64,000 bases of DNA, from the NCBI GenBank assembly GCA_003298465.1, contig QNGA01000003.1:248001-312000 (forward strand). Direction: 5' to 3'. Positions 18,305 to 26,452 of this stretch are shown piece after piece (position 1 is the stretch's first letter; each line of letters opens with the position of its first letter). Made by a program: the position numbers and the translations under genes. Source of the stretch: a halophilic archaeon. GTDB lineage: Archaea > Halobacteriota > Halobacteria > Halobacteriales > Haladaptataceae. The notes under the pieces are model-generated. The model saw only the letters and a list, made by a program, of their open reading frames with translations. It was not told the DNA's origin and did no database searches.

Positions 18305-18579
18305 CAGCGCAGGTCGTCGAACCGCTCGGCCATGTCGACGTCCTTGTCCGTGACGCCGCCCTCCTCGTGGCTGGTCAGCCGTACCTCGACCTCGTCGTAC
18401 CGAATCGTCATCTCGGGGTGGTGGAACTCCTCGTCGGCGACTTCGCCCACTTCGGAGGCGAACGCGACGCCCGCGAGGTAGTCGTCGAACTCGTAGACGC
18501 GCACTATCTCGTCGCCGTCGCGCTCCCAGCCACTCGGAATCTGTGTATCGATCTCGTCGTCGGACAGCAGTTCGGTCAT
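18304..18579 (-). CDS. 4a-hydroxytetrahydrobiopterin dehydratase
   Basis: A 91-residue pterin-4a-carbinolamine dehydratase. 'IPSGWERDGDEIVRVYEFDDY' is the start of the family core, and 'EFHHPEMTIRYDEVEVRLTSH' (about residues 52-73) carries the active-site His-His-Pro and the later His; both are intact. It would recycle a 4a-hydroxypterin after an aromatic amino acid hydroxylase-type reaction, though no hydroxylase gene is in the window. A TATA-like 'TTTTATTTC' (about 18603-18611) lies 25-30 bases before the ATG. It overlaps the LWR-salt gene. Confidence 0.9.
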   Translation of the reverse strand: MTELLSDDEIDTQIPSGWERDGDEIVRVYEFDDYLAGVAFASEVGEVADEEFHHPEMTIRYDEVEVRLTSHEEGGVTDKDVDMAERFDDLR

Positions 18580-18970
18580 ACCGACACCGACGGCTTCGGG
18601 GGAAATAAAACTCGTTGCCCAACCTTTTCCTGCGGTCGCCGCGCTCGCTCCCTGGCAAGAGGTTGAGCAAAAGCACGGCGCTCCTCCCGCCACTCGCTTC
18701 GCTCGTTCCGGTCGTTGCTTGGCCCGCTCGCTCGTCGCTACGCTCCTCGCTCGCGGGGGACTCCGGTGTCCGCTACCGGCTGCGTCGCCTGCCGATTCGA
18801 ATCGGGTACTGAATTCCGTCGAACACTGACCGGGCGGCCGCCGATGGACCAGTGCTTTCGCCGTGAAACGCACGAAAGGTGTTTTTGGTCGAGCTTTTAC
18901 AGGGAGGCCACCGGACGGCCGCGCCGCCAGGTACGTACCGTCCAGAGCCGACCGTCGTAAAAGGTCGAGG
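18580..18970. other. intergenic region with GC-rich palindromic stretch
   Basis: A 391-base gap between the pterin dehydratase promoter and the hemA stop codon. From about 18620 to 18770 it is dense in short alternating motifs (CGCTCGCT, CACTCGCTTCGCTCG, CGCTCGCTCGTCGCTACG, GCTCCTCGCTCGCG) that can fold on themselves. Similar low-complexity intergenic palindromes are common in haloarchaeal genomes. 'CAACC' near 18617 and 'GGTTG' near 18660 bracket one arm. No ORF was judged real here. Confidence 0.4.
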
Positions 18971-20281
18971 TTAGTCGTCGGCGGTGGCGTCGCTGAGCAT
19001 GCTGGCGACGAACTCCGGCGGCCCCTCGTCCTCGTCGAACGCGGGGTCGAACAACCGGAGCGCGGTGTTGATGGTCGTCCAGTCGTCGTCGGCGGCGGCG
19101 TCGCGCAGGCTCTTCGTCGGCGGTGCGAGCAACTGCGAGACGAGCGCGTCGGCCATCGACTCGACGACCTCGCGCTGCTCGTCGTTCAGGTCGCCGCTGG
19201 CCTCCAGCCGCGAGAGCGCGGTCCCGAGTTCCCGCTCCTTGACCCGGTCCGCCCCCGCGTACATCGCCGCGATGACCTCGTCGGCGCGCTTGCGCTTGTA
19301 CTGCTCCAGCAGGTTCTCGAACTCCCGGTCGACCATCGCCTCGACCGACTCGGCCGCGGCGCGACGCTGGGCCTGCGTCTCCTCGGTCACGGACTCCAGG
19401 GCCGCCATGCCGTGGACGACCACACCGTCGATGGCCGCCGCTGCGGGCGAGACGTCGCGCGGCTGGGCGATGTCGACGACCAGCGTCTCGCCAGCGTCGT
19501 CGACCGTCTCGGCGTCGAGAACGTGGTCGTCGCTGCCCGTCGCGGTGACGACCACGTCCGCACGAGCGAGCCACGTCTCGAGTCCGTCGAGGGTCACGGC
19601 GCGAGCGTCGTCCAGTTCGACCGCGTCCGCGAGCGTCTCCGCCCCGGCGAGGGAGCGGTTGGCGACGACGAGCGTGTCGACGTCCGCGTCCGCGAGCGCG
19701 TGCGCGGCGACGGTACCCATCTCCCCAGCGCCGACGACGAGCGCCGTGGCGTCGTCGACCTCGCGCTCGTCCGCGACGAGTTCGACCGCGGCGCTGCCGA
19801 CCGAGACGACGCCCTCGTTGATGGCCGTCTCCGTGCGCGCTCGTTCGCCGACGTGGATGGCTTTCGTCACCGCCTCCTCCAGCATCGGACCGAGCGTCCC
19901 GGCGTCCTTGGCGTCCTGGTACGCGTCGCGCACCTGTCCGATTATCTGGTCTTCGCCGAGGACGAGCGATTCGAGGCCCGTCGCGACGCGCAGCAGGTGG
20001 CGCAGGCTCTCCTCGTGGCCCATCTCGACGACCGAGTGGTCGCCCACGTCGGGCGCGAACTCGGCGAGGACGGCTCGACCGGTCGCGGGCGCGTCGGTGA
20101 CGACGTACGCCTCGAAGCGGTTGCACGTCTGGAGCGTGAACGCCTCCCGGACGTCCGACGCGGCCGCTAGGCGTTCGACCGCGTCTTGCTGGTCTGCGTG
20201 GCAGGCGCGAGCCACGTCGTCGAGACTGGCGCGGTCGTGGGAGATGCGCACGCCCGAGATGATGCCGACGCCTGCGGTCAC
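18971..20281 (-). CDS. hemA: glutamyl-tRNA reductase
   Basis: A 436-residue enzyme that reduces glutamyl-tRNA(Glu) to glutamate-1-semialdehyde, the first committed step of tetrapyrrole synthesis. The active-site Cys is in 'LQTCNRFEAY' (Cys53). 'GLESLVLGEDQIIGQVRDAY' is the family signature, 'VVGAGEMGTVAAHALA' (about 185-200) binds NADPH, and the C-terminal dimerisation helices follow 'VDREFENLLEQYKRKRADEV'. The start is a GTG at 20281. In many haloarchaea a sirohaem synthase-like gene adjoins hemA; here none does. Confidence 0.95.
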   Translation of the reverse strand: MTAGVGIISGVRISHDRASLDDVARACHADQQDAVERLAAASDVREAFTLQTCNRFEAYVVTDAPATGRAVLAEFAPDVGDHSVVEMGHEESLRHLLRVATGLESLVLGEDQIIGQVRDAYQDAKDAGTLGPMLEEAVTKAIHVGERARTETAINEGVVSVGSAAVELVADEREVDDATALVVGAGEMGTVAAHALADADVDTLVVANRSLAGAETLADAVELDDARAVTLDGLETWLARADVVVTATGSDDHVLDAETVDDAGETLVVDIAQPRDVSPAAAAIDGVVVHGMAALESVTEETQAQRRAAAESVEAMVDREFENLLEQYKRKRADEVIAAMYAGADRVKERELGTALSRLEASGDLNDEQREVVESMADALVSQLLAPPTKSLRDAAADDDWTTINTALRLFDPAFDEDEGPPEFVASMLSDATADD

Positions 20282-20377
20282 GGTGTTTTCCCTCCGACGA
20301 TTGCGGTACAGAGATTCATCGATAGCACCCGAATAGGTTCTTATCAGGTAGTTTGAACGGGCTGCACGTAAAGCCTT

Positions 20378-20779
20378 CTAACCTTCGACACCGGTGACGG
20401 CGAGGCCCATCGCTTCGATGTCGTCCAGTATCGCCTCGTGGTCCGCGCTGGCCTCGTAGTAGAAGACGACGTCGAAGGTGCCGTCCCGGAGCAGTTGCTG
20501 GCACTCCCAGACGAACTCCTCGTCGTCGAGGGTGAGCCCCTGGTGCTGGTTCGAGGCGAAGTCCGTGTCGTCGGTGCCCGAGTAGACGAACGTGTCCGTC
20601 GGCTCGTGGCCCGCGTGCCGGGCGATGACGTCGCCCACGTCCACCGTCATCTGGTGCATCTCCACGTCCTCGTCGCTCCCGAGGTCCGTGTGGACGACGG
20701 CCCCGTTGAGTTCGATGTCGCCGGGTTCGAGCAGTTGCTTCGTTCGCTGGTAGAGGTCCTCGTCGATGACGCTGTCCAT
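20378..20779 (-). CDS. haloarchaeal conserved protein (DUF5778-like)
   Basis: A 133-residue acidic soluble protein with no recognisable catalytic motif. The sequence 'LLEPGDIELNGAVVHTDLG' and 'ASNQHQGLTLDDEEFVWECQ' match a haloarchaea-restricted family that I recall as DUF5778. No signal peptide or membrane segment is present. It stands alone upstream of hemA on the same strand, about 100 bases before the hemA start, so read-through is possible. No function is proposed. Confidence 0.65.
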   Translation of the reverse strand: MDSVIDEDLYQRTKQLLEPGDIELNGAVVHTDLGSDEDVEMHQMTVDVGDVIARHAGHEPTDTFVYSGTDDTDFASNQHQGLTLDDEEFVWECQQLLRDGTFDVVFYYEASADHEAILDDIEAMGLAVTGVEG

Positions 20780-21060
20780 GTTCGCAGGTACGCGTCCGGG
20801 CAGTTAAACGGCCTACGGTTCTCGGGTGACAGCCCCGGCGACGACCCGCGGGCCGCCGCGAGGGTCGACGACGGACGACGGGGCCGGCACCCGAGCGACT
20901 CGGCGTCGTGTCACCGGCGCGCAGTCGTCGCTCGCGGTCGCAGCGCGCTCGACGCGCGACGCGAGCTGTTGCTGGTCAACGCATCGTTCGCTAAAATGTG
21001 TGGAATTTCGCGCGGCAGCGCGAAGCACTCCCGCGGCAGAACTATCGCTACCGATACCGA

Positions 21061-21255
21061 TTACAGTCGGGTGAGGTTCGTCGCGCGCGGGCCTTTGTCG
21101 GCCTGCTCGATGTCGAATTCGACCTCCTGACCTTCTTCCAGGTCGGGGCCGCCAACGTCCTCCATGTGGAAGAACACGTCCTCGTCCGCATCCTCGGTGT
21201 CGATGAAACCGTAACCGCCGGTCTCGTTGAAGAAGTCAACCGTACCTTTCGCCAT
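21061..21255 (-). CDS. cspA: cold shock domain protein
   Basis: A 64-residue single cold-shock domain. RNP1-like 'GGYGFIDTED' and RNP2-like 'DVFFHMEDV' are present, with Phe/Tyr residues for stacking on single-stranded RNA or DNA. It probably acts as an RNA chaperone or antiterminator. A TATA-like 'CTTTTTAAC' lies about 25-35 bases upstream of the ATG, indicating a leaderless transcript. The protein is much more acidic than bacterial CspA, as expected for a halophile. Confidence 0.95.
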   Translation of the reverse strand: MAKGTVDFFNETGGYGFIDTEDADEDVFFHMEDVGGPDLEEGQEVEFDIEQADKGPRATNLTRL

Positions 21256-21438
21256 TGCGTTCTACCCAAATCACCCCATAGTTAAAAAGGTATGCACCGA
21301 CGCCGCCTGTGACACTCGGTAACTCGTCACTTCTCGCCGGGTCGGAGCACCGGATCGATTTACGTCGATTGCGATAACGTTTAACACATCGGTCGATGGC
21401 AAGGCTGATACCGGTCGCGTGAATCAGTAGGGACCGAG

Positions 21439-22359
21439 ATGTTGGCGCGGGTCCGGAACAGGTTCGAGACGGCGTACGAGCGACACCTACAGCGGAGCAT
21501 CTCGGGCGCGCCGACGCACGTCGCCGTCATCCAGGACGGCAACCGGCGGTACGCCAGCCAGCAGGGCGAGGATGCCCCGGACGGACACCGCGCGGGCGCG
21601 CAGACGACCGAGCGGGTGCTCGACTGGTGCGAGGAGCTCGGTATCGAGGAGCTGACGCTGTACACCTTCTCGACCGAGAACTTCGAGCGTCCCGAACACG
21701 AGCGACAAGCGCTGTTCGACCTGCTGGAGGAGAAGCTCCGCGAGTTCGCCGACGCCGACCGCGTCCACGACGGCGAGGTCTGCATCCGCACCATCGGTGA
21801 GGTCGACCAACTTCCACGGCGCGTCCGCGACGCCGTCGAGTACGCCGAGCGCCGCACCCACGACTACGACCGCTTCGTCCTGAACATCGCGCTGGCGTAC
21901 GGCGGCCGGAACGAACTGCTCGGCGCGGCCCGCGACGTCTCGCGGGCGGTCGCCGACGGCGACCTCGACCCCGGGGAGATATCCGTCGAGACCATCGAAC
22001 AGCGTCTCTACGATTGCCCCGTGCGCGACGTCGACCTCATCATCCGGACCGGCGGCGACGAGCGTACCAGCAACTTCCTGCCGTGGCACGCCAACGGCAA
22101 CGAGGCCGCCGCCTTCTTCTGCACGCCGTACTGGCCCGAGTTCTCGAAGATAGATTTCCTGCGCGCCGTGCGGACCTACGAGTCCCGGGAGGAGTCGTTC
22201 CGGCAGGCGAAGGTCCAACGCGCGCTCGCGCTGGTGCGCGCGGTCGGCGGCGTCGAACTGGACGAGGCCCGCTCGGTCATCCGGACGTTCGCGGAGTACG
22301 TGCCGGACGGCGCGTCGGTCGAGGAACTGGAGTCGCCGGAAGAGCAGACGGCGGAGTGA
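21439..22359 (+). CDS. uppS: cis-prenyltransferase, catalytic-type subunit
   Basis: A 306-residue UppS-family enzyme. 'VAVIQDGNRRYA' (Asp33) holds the catalytic Asp of the DGNRR motif, 'LTLYTFSTENFERPEHE' is region III, and 'DLIIRTGGDERTSNFLPW' is the diphosphate-binding region V. It should extend an allylic diphosphate with cis-isoprene units toward the polyprenyl/dolichyl phosphate glycan carrier. After the core the protein continues about 50 residues and ends in an acidic tail ('ESPEEQTAE') without the C-terminal RxG motif. A degenerate homologue lies tail-to-tail downstream and may be its partner. Confidence 0.92.
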   Translation: MLARVRNRFETAYERHLQRSISGAPTHVAVIQDGNRRYASQQGEDAPDGHRAGAQTTERVLDWCEELGIEELTLYTFSTENFERPEHERQALFDLLEEKLREFADADRVHDGEVCIRTIGEVDQLPRRVRDAVEYAERRTHDYDRFVLNIALAYGGRNELLGAARDVSRAVADGDLDPGEISVETIEQRLYDCPVRDVDLIIRTGGDERTSNFLPWHANGNEAAAFFCTPYWPEFSKIDFLRAVRTYESREESFRQAKVQRALALVRAVGGVELDEARSVIRTFAEYVPDGASVEELESPEEQTAE

Positions 22360-22386
22360 GTTAGCTCTGATTTACCGCCCGAAGCG

Positions 22387-22413
22387 CCGGAGGACTCTAC
22401 CGCCGTCCTCCGA
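22387..22413. terminator. hairpin between convergent genes
   Basis: GGAGGAC (22389-22395) and GTCCTCC (22405-22411) form a 7-bp stem with a 9-base loop in the 62-base gap between the two convergent cis-prenyltransferase genes. It could limit read-through in both directions. There is no U-rich tract, so termination activity is a guess. Confidence 0.35.
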
Positions 22414-22421
22414 GCGTCGGA

Positions 22422-23030
22422 CTACCGACCGAAGCGCCGCTGTCTGTTCTTGTAGTCCAGAATCGCGCGCAGGTAGTCGCGGCGTCGGAAGTCCCGCCAG
22501 TTCACGTCGGTGAAGTACAGTTCCGAGTACACCGACTGCCATATCATGAAGTCCGACAGCCGCTCCGCGCCGGTCTTGATGACGAGGTCGGGGTCGGTCG
22601 GGAAGACGAGATGCTCCTCGATTTCGGACTCGTCGACCGCGTCGGGGGCGACCGACCCGTCCTCGACGCTCTCGGCGACGGCGCGCACCGCCTCGGCGAA
22701 CTCGTGTTTCCCGCCGAGACCGATGCTCACCTGGATCGGCGCGTCGGCGCGCTGGGTGTCTCCGGGGCCCCGGACGGCGGTCTTGCGCGGCGCGGCGACC
22801 TTCTCCAGTTCGCGCTCCAGCGTCGGGACCGCGCCGGAGTCGAGCACGCTGACGTACACCGTCACGCGTTCGGCGCCGTAGTCGAACGCCCAGCCGAAGA
22901 ACCGTTCGAGCGTCTCGTACGCCCCCTGCTCGAGGAGGTCGCGCTCGGTGATGACGACGGCGATCTGGCGGGGCGGGTCGGCGTCGTGACGGCGGACGCG
23001 GGCGGCGAGGTAACGGTCGTACAGTCCCAC
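22422..23030 (-). CDS. degenerate cis-prenyltransferase homologue (NgBR/Nus1-like)
   Basis: A 202-residue protein of the UppS fold. The region of the catalytic motif reads 'IAVVITERDLLEQG', so the Asp-Gly-Asn-Arg motif is missing. The later segment 'DLVIKTGAERLSDFMIWQ' and 'YSELYFTDVNW' follow the UppS pattern, with RTGGD changed to KTGAE. The C-terminus ends 'QRRFGR', an RxG motif. A catalytically dead UppS homologue with a terminal RxG is the hallmark of the regulatory subunit in heteromeric cis-prenyltransferases. The GTG at 23030 is supported by a TATA-like 'CTTAAGATT' about 27 bases upstream. Confidence 0.8.
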   Translation of the reverse strand: MGLYDRYLAARVRRHDADPPRQIAVVITERDLLEQGAYETLERFFGWAFDYGAERVTVYVSVLDSGAVPTLERELEKVAAPRKTAVRGPGDTQRADAPIQVSIGLGGKHEFAEAVRAVAESVEDGSVAPDAVDESEIEEHLVFPTDPDLVIKTGAERLSDFMIWQSVYSELYFTDVNWRDFRRRDYLRAILDYKNRQRRFGR

Positions 23031-23150
23031 TATCCTGTGGTGGCCCGGGGCGAATCTTAAGCGTGACGACCCGTGGCGAGGGTACGCGACGAGTCGCCCG
23101 GGCGTTCGCGGGGGTGGCCAGTTATACCGGTCGCCGTCGATACGTTCCGC

Positions 23151-23573
23151 ATGGAGCACGTCGAGTATCTCTACACGTTCGGGATGGACGAGGCGGAACT
23201 CGAACGCCACCTCCGGGAGGCTGAGACCGGCGTCCTCTCGCTCGCCCGGGGGGACGACGCGTACGCGGTGCCCGTGGGCTGTCACTTCGACGGTGACCGA
23301 CTCCTCCTGCGTCTCGCCGCCGAGTCGGGAAGCGAGAAGATGTCGTTCGTCGAGGACACCGGCCGGGCCTGTTTCGTCGTCTACGAGGCGACGACCGACG
23401 AGTCGCGGAGCGTTCTCGTCGCCGGCGAACTCCGGGCGACCGACGTGGAGTTCGACGAGACGACGATAAACGAGTGGTTCGCGCCGCTCCGGGTGTTCGA
23501 CGAGGCCATCGACGAGGTCGAGCCCGTGGTGTACGAACTGGAGATGGCGGAGGTCACCGGGAGACGGACCTGA
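23151..23573 (+). CDS. pyridoxamine 5'-phosphate oxidase-family flavoprotein
   Basis: A 140-residue protein with the split-barrel flavin-binding fold. 'TGVLSLARGDDAYAVPVGCHF' (two overlapping strands, about residues 28-48), 'EKMSFVEDTGRACFVVYE' and 'RSVLVAGELRAT' follow the PNPOx-like pattern seen in haloarchaeal members. FMN or F420 may be the cofactor; F420 genes occur elsewhere in this window, but no direct link is visible. The ATG at 23151 is supported by a TATA-like 'AGTTATACC' about 28 bases upstream, and the open frame before it is not conserved-looking. Confidence 0.8.
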   Translation: MEHVEYLYTFGMDEAELERHLREAETGVLSLARGDDAYAVPVGCHFDGDRLLLRLAAESGSEKMSFVEDTGRACFVVYEATTDESRSVLVAGELRATDVEFDETTINEWFAPLRVFDEAIDEVEPVVYELEMAEVTGRRT

Positions 23574-23650
23574 GAGGCGACGGTCGGTCTCCGCATCCGT
23601 GTGGAATGTGATACCGGAACTAGAAAATATTTTGCCCATGCCGACTGGAA

Positions 23651-23678
23651 AGATATTTCACTACCGGTCCCGGTAGTG
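23651..23678 (+). promoter_or_regulatory. promoter with inverted-repeat operator
   Basis: A TATA-like 'AGATATTT' (23651-23658) is followed at once by CACTACCGG-TC-CCGGTAGTG (23659-23678), two 9-base arms that pair perfectly around a 2-base centre. The repeat ends 10 bases before the GTG start of the histidine kinase gene and covers the expected transcription start. A dimeric regulator bound here would block the promoter. Confidence 0.55.
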
Positions 23679-23688
23679 TCACGGACGC

Positions 23689-24726
23689 GTGACGGAGCGT
23701 GACGACGGAGACATCGGGGCAGCCATCTATCGGACAGCGTTCCGTGGGACGAGAGCGCCGGCCATCATCACCGACCCCGACCTCGTCGTCCGGGACGCCA
23801 ACGACGCCTGCCTCGAGTTCACCGGTTACTCCCGGCCGGAACTGGTCGGCGAGACGGCGCTCGACCTGTTCGAGGAGTCGGCCGTGTGCGACGAGATCGT
23901 CGCGACGCTCGCGCGCGGCGACACGTGGAACGGCGAGGTGGAGGTGGCGACGAAGGACGGTCGACTCGTCTACGGCCGGGGGTCGTGCACGCCGGTCACC
24001 GTCGACGGCGAGATGCGAGGCTACGTGGGCTTTTTCACCGACCGGACGCAGCACCGGCAGTACGAGCAGAGCCTCCGCATCCTCAATCGCGTGCTCCGGC
24101 ACAACCTCCGCAACGACGCCAACGTCGTCCTCGGACGCATCGAGATGGTCGCGGAGCAGGTCGACGACCTGGCGCTCCGCGATTCGCTGGCCACCGCGCG
24201 GGAGAGGGTCAACGCGATACTGGACTACGCCGAGACGGCACGCAGCCTGGACGACCTGCTCTCGAACACCGGGTCCTCGTTGCGTCCCGTTCGACTCGAC
24301 GAGGTGTTGCGACGGACGGTCCGGGCCGCCGCCGAGCGGTATCCGGACGCCGAGTTCGTCACCGACTTCGGTTCCGACCCGGTCGTCGTCGCGGCCGACG
24401 ACGCGGTCGGGACGGCGCTCGAAGCGGTGCTGGTCAACGCCGTCCAGCACAACGACAAGGCGACGCCGCGGGTCGCCGTGGACGTCGCGGTCGAGTCGGG
24501 ACACGCCACGGTCACGGTCGCGGACAACGGTCCGGGCGTCCCGGCGAGCGAACGCGACCGCATCTTCGGCCGCGAGGAGATCGACGCGGTCCACCACGGC
24601 CAGGGACTGAAACTGTTCTTCGTCGACCGCCTGATGGAGACGTACGGCGGCGAGGTGTGGGCCGAGGACAACGACCCCGAAGGTTCGGCGTTCAAACTGC
24701 GGTTCCGGACGAGCGACGAGTCCTGA
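23689..24726 (+). CDS. PAS domain sensor histidine kinase
   Basis: A 345-residue cytoplasmic histidine kinase without membrane segments. An N-terminal PAS domain (about 15-125) includes 'PAIITDPDLVVRDANDACLE' and 'GYVGFFTDRTQHRQYEQSL'. The H-box is 'LNRVLRHNLRND' (about residues 132-143), the type common in haloarchaea. The ATPase domain has an N-box 'EAVLVNAVQHND', G1 'DNGPGVP' and G2 'GQGLKLFFVDRL'. No response regulator is adjacent. The start is GTG 23689, directly behind an inverted repeat that probably controls it. Confidence 0.9.
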   Translation: MTERDDGDIGAAIYRTAFRGTRAPAIITDPDLVVRDANDACLEFTGYSRPELVGETALDLFEESAVCDEIVATLARGDTWNGEVEVATKDGRLVYGRGSCTPVTVDGEMRGYVGFFTDRTQHRQYEQSLRILNRVLRHNLRNDANVVLGRIEMVAEQVDDLALRDSLATARERVNAILDYAETARSLDDLLSNTGSSLRPVRLDEVLRRTVRAAAERYPDAEFVTDFGSDPVVVAADDAVGTALEAVLVNAVQHNDKATPRVAVDVAVESGHATVTVADNGPGVPASERDRIFGREEIDAVHHGQGLKLFFVDRLMETYGGEVWAEDNDPEGSAFKLRFRTSDES

Positions 24727-24753
24727 CCCCCGACGGACTGCGGGGAACGTCGA

Positions 24754-24990
24754 CTAGACGCTCAGCCGAACTGTCTCGTCGGTGATGTCCGCGACGTACT
24801 GGTGTCGAAGGTGGTGGACCTCCTGGTTGACGACGCCCTCCCACTCCAGGTCCTCGAGCGTGTCTCTGTCGGCGTCCGAACTGACGGTGACGTAGAGCGA
24901 CCCGTCGCGCACGTCGTCGACGGTGCCGACCTGGACGCCGTTCGCTGCGACGACTCGCTTTCCGACCTGCTTCTCGGTGAAATCGGCCAT
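24754..24990 (-). CDS. PRC-barrel-like small protein
   Basis: A 78-residue soluble protein. '[19 protein letters not shown]' and '[15 protein letters not shown]' match the PRC-barrel beta-fold, often found as an adaptor in archaea. The C-terminus ends in '[10 protein letters not shown]'. No partner is evident: it converges with the histidine kinase gene and diverges from the NUDIX gene. Haloarchaeal genomes carry many short PRC-barrel proteins of unknown role. Confidence 0.7.
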   Translation of the reverse strand: MADFTEKQVGKRVVAANGVQVGTVDDVRDGSLYVTVSSDADRDTLEDLEWEGVVNQEVHHLRHQYVADITDETVRLSV

Positions 24991-25096
24991 GTCCGACGGT
25001 TCGGTCCGGAAGCAAGTGTGCGTTCGGGCCGTACCGACGGGGCGCGTCGCCCGTCGACACCGAAACGGTTTTTCTCCCGACATCTCAATCTCGTTC

Positions 25097-25699
25097 ATGG
25101 ACGACGTCGACCCCGTCGCGGTCCGCGAAACCGTCCTGGCCGACGCGGCGGAACTCCTCGCCGGCGTCGAACGGCGCTGGGGCGACCTCCGCCGACTCGA
25201 TTCCGTCACGGTGGACCCGCTTCCCGGCGACGACGACTCGTTCCCGGCGAGCGCCGACCGCTTCTACGAGCAGTTCTACCCCTACGCGGCCAGCGCGGTC
25301 GTCACCGACGAGGCCGGACGCCTGCTCTGCGTCGACAGCGAGGCCCGCGGCGAGTGGGAGACGCCCGGCGGCGCGGGTGAACCCGGCGAACGCCCGGCAG
25401 AGACGGCCCGCCGCGAGACGCGCGAGGAGACCGGCATCGAGTGCGAACTCACGGACGTCCTCTTCGTACGCCGGATGGAGGTCGACCTCGGCCGGTCCGA
25501 AACGCTCCCGATTCCCGTCGTCGCCTTCACCGCGCGACGGACGGGCGGCGACGAACTCGGCGCGGACGCCCTCGCCGACCACGAGGAAGTCGCCGACGTT
25601 CGGTGGTTCGAACCGGCGGCGGTGCCGACCGACCTCCGGGAGTACGAGACGATTCGCGCGCACCTCGACGCCCTCGACGGCGCGGCGAGTGGGCGATAA
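25097..25699 (+). CDS. NUDIX hydrolase
   Basis: A 200-residue protein with a complete NUDIX box '[20 protein letters not shown]' continuing EETGI (about residues 90-115): the Gly, the Glu pair and the Arg-Glu-x2-Glu-Glu metal site are all there. An N-terminal helical extension of about 60 residues precedes the NUDIX fold. The nucleoside-diphosphate substrate is unknown. It stands between a divergent PRC-barrel gene and a HAD hydrolase gene 84 bases downstream on the same strand. Confidence 0.88.
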   Translation: MDDVDPVAVRETVLADAAELLAGVERRWGDLRRLDSVTVDPLPGDDDSFPASADRFYEQFYPYAASAVVTDEAGRLLCVDSEARGEWETPGGAGEPGERPAETARRETREETGIECELTDVLFVRRMEVDLGRSETLPIPVVAFTARRTGGDELGADALADHEEVADVRWFEPAAVPTDLREYETIRAHLDALDGAASGR

Positions 25700-25782
25700 C
25701 GGCGACCCCGTTCCGGATCGTCCGCGGACGTTCCGGAGCGGAACCGTCAGCGATAACTATCAGATGCCGTACTGTTAGGTAG

Positions 25783-26436
25783 ATGACGTACGACGCCATC
25801 GTCTTCGACAACGACGGCGTGCTCGTGGAACCGCCCGCCGAGGACGTGCTGGTCGCTGCCGCCCGCGACGCGTTCGCCGAAGTCGGCGTCGAGTCGCCCG
25901 ACGAGCACCACGTCGAGGCGATGGTCCGCGGCGTGACGCCCGATCGTCTCCGCGAGGTGTGCGACGCCTACGACCTCGACCCGGCGACGTTCTGGCGGGC
26001 CCGCGACCGCACCGCCGCGGCGGCCCAGCGCCGGGAACTCCGCGCCGGCCGGACCGCGACGTACGACGACGTGACCGCGCTGGCGTCGCTCGACCGCCCG
26101 TTCGGCGTCGTCAGCACGAACCAGCACGAGACCGTCGAGTTCGTCCTCGACCGCTTCGAACTCCCCGAGTTCGAGACGTACTACGGCCGGCCCCCGACGA
26201 TAGAGAGCCTCCGCCGGAAGAAGCCGAACCCCCACTACCTCGACGCCGCGCTCGCGGACCTCGGCGTCTCGGACGCGCTGTTCGTCGGCGACAGCGAGAG
26301 CGACGTACTGGCGGCGGCGAACACGGGCGTCGACTCGGCGTTCGTCCGCCGTCCGCACCGCGAGGGGTACGCTCTCGACGCCGAACCGACGCACGAAATC
26401 GCTGGGCTGGACGAACTGCCCGCGCTCGTCCGGTAG
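25783..26436 (+). CDS. HAD superfamily hydrolase
   Basis: A 217-residue HAD hydrolase. Motif I is 'IVFDNDGVLVEPP' with Asp9 (nucleophile) and Asp11 (acid/base), motif II is near 'FGVVSTNQ', motif III near 'KKPNPHYLDAAL' (Lys) and motif IV is 'LFVGDSESDVLAAANTG'. The helical cap between motifs I and II is of the C1 type, as in phosphoglycolate phosphatase-like enzymes. Substrate unknown. A TATA-like 'GATAACTATC' lies about 25 bases before the start. Confidence 0.9.
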   Translation: MTYDAIVFDNDGVLVEPPAEDVLVAAARDAFAEVGVESPDEHHVEAMVRGVTPDRLREVCDAYDLDPATFWRARDRTAAAAQRRELRAGRTATYDDVTALASLDRPFGVVSTNQHETVEFVLDRFELPEFETYYGRPPTIESLRRKKPNPHYLDAALADLGVSDALFVGDSESDVLAAANTGVDSAFVRRPHREGYALDAEPTHEIAGLDELPALVR

Positions 26437-26452
26437 CCGACCGTCGCGCTCG

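Noticed and set aside
18620..18770. Possible insertion-sequence or MITE remnant.
   Set aside because: No transposase fragment, target-site duplication or clear terminal repeats were visible; the stretch looks like the common GC-rich palindromic filler of haloarchaeal intergenic DNA.
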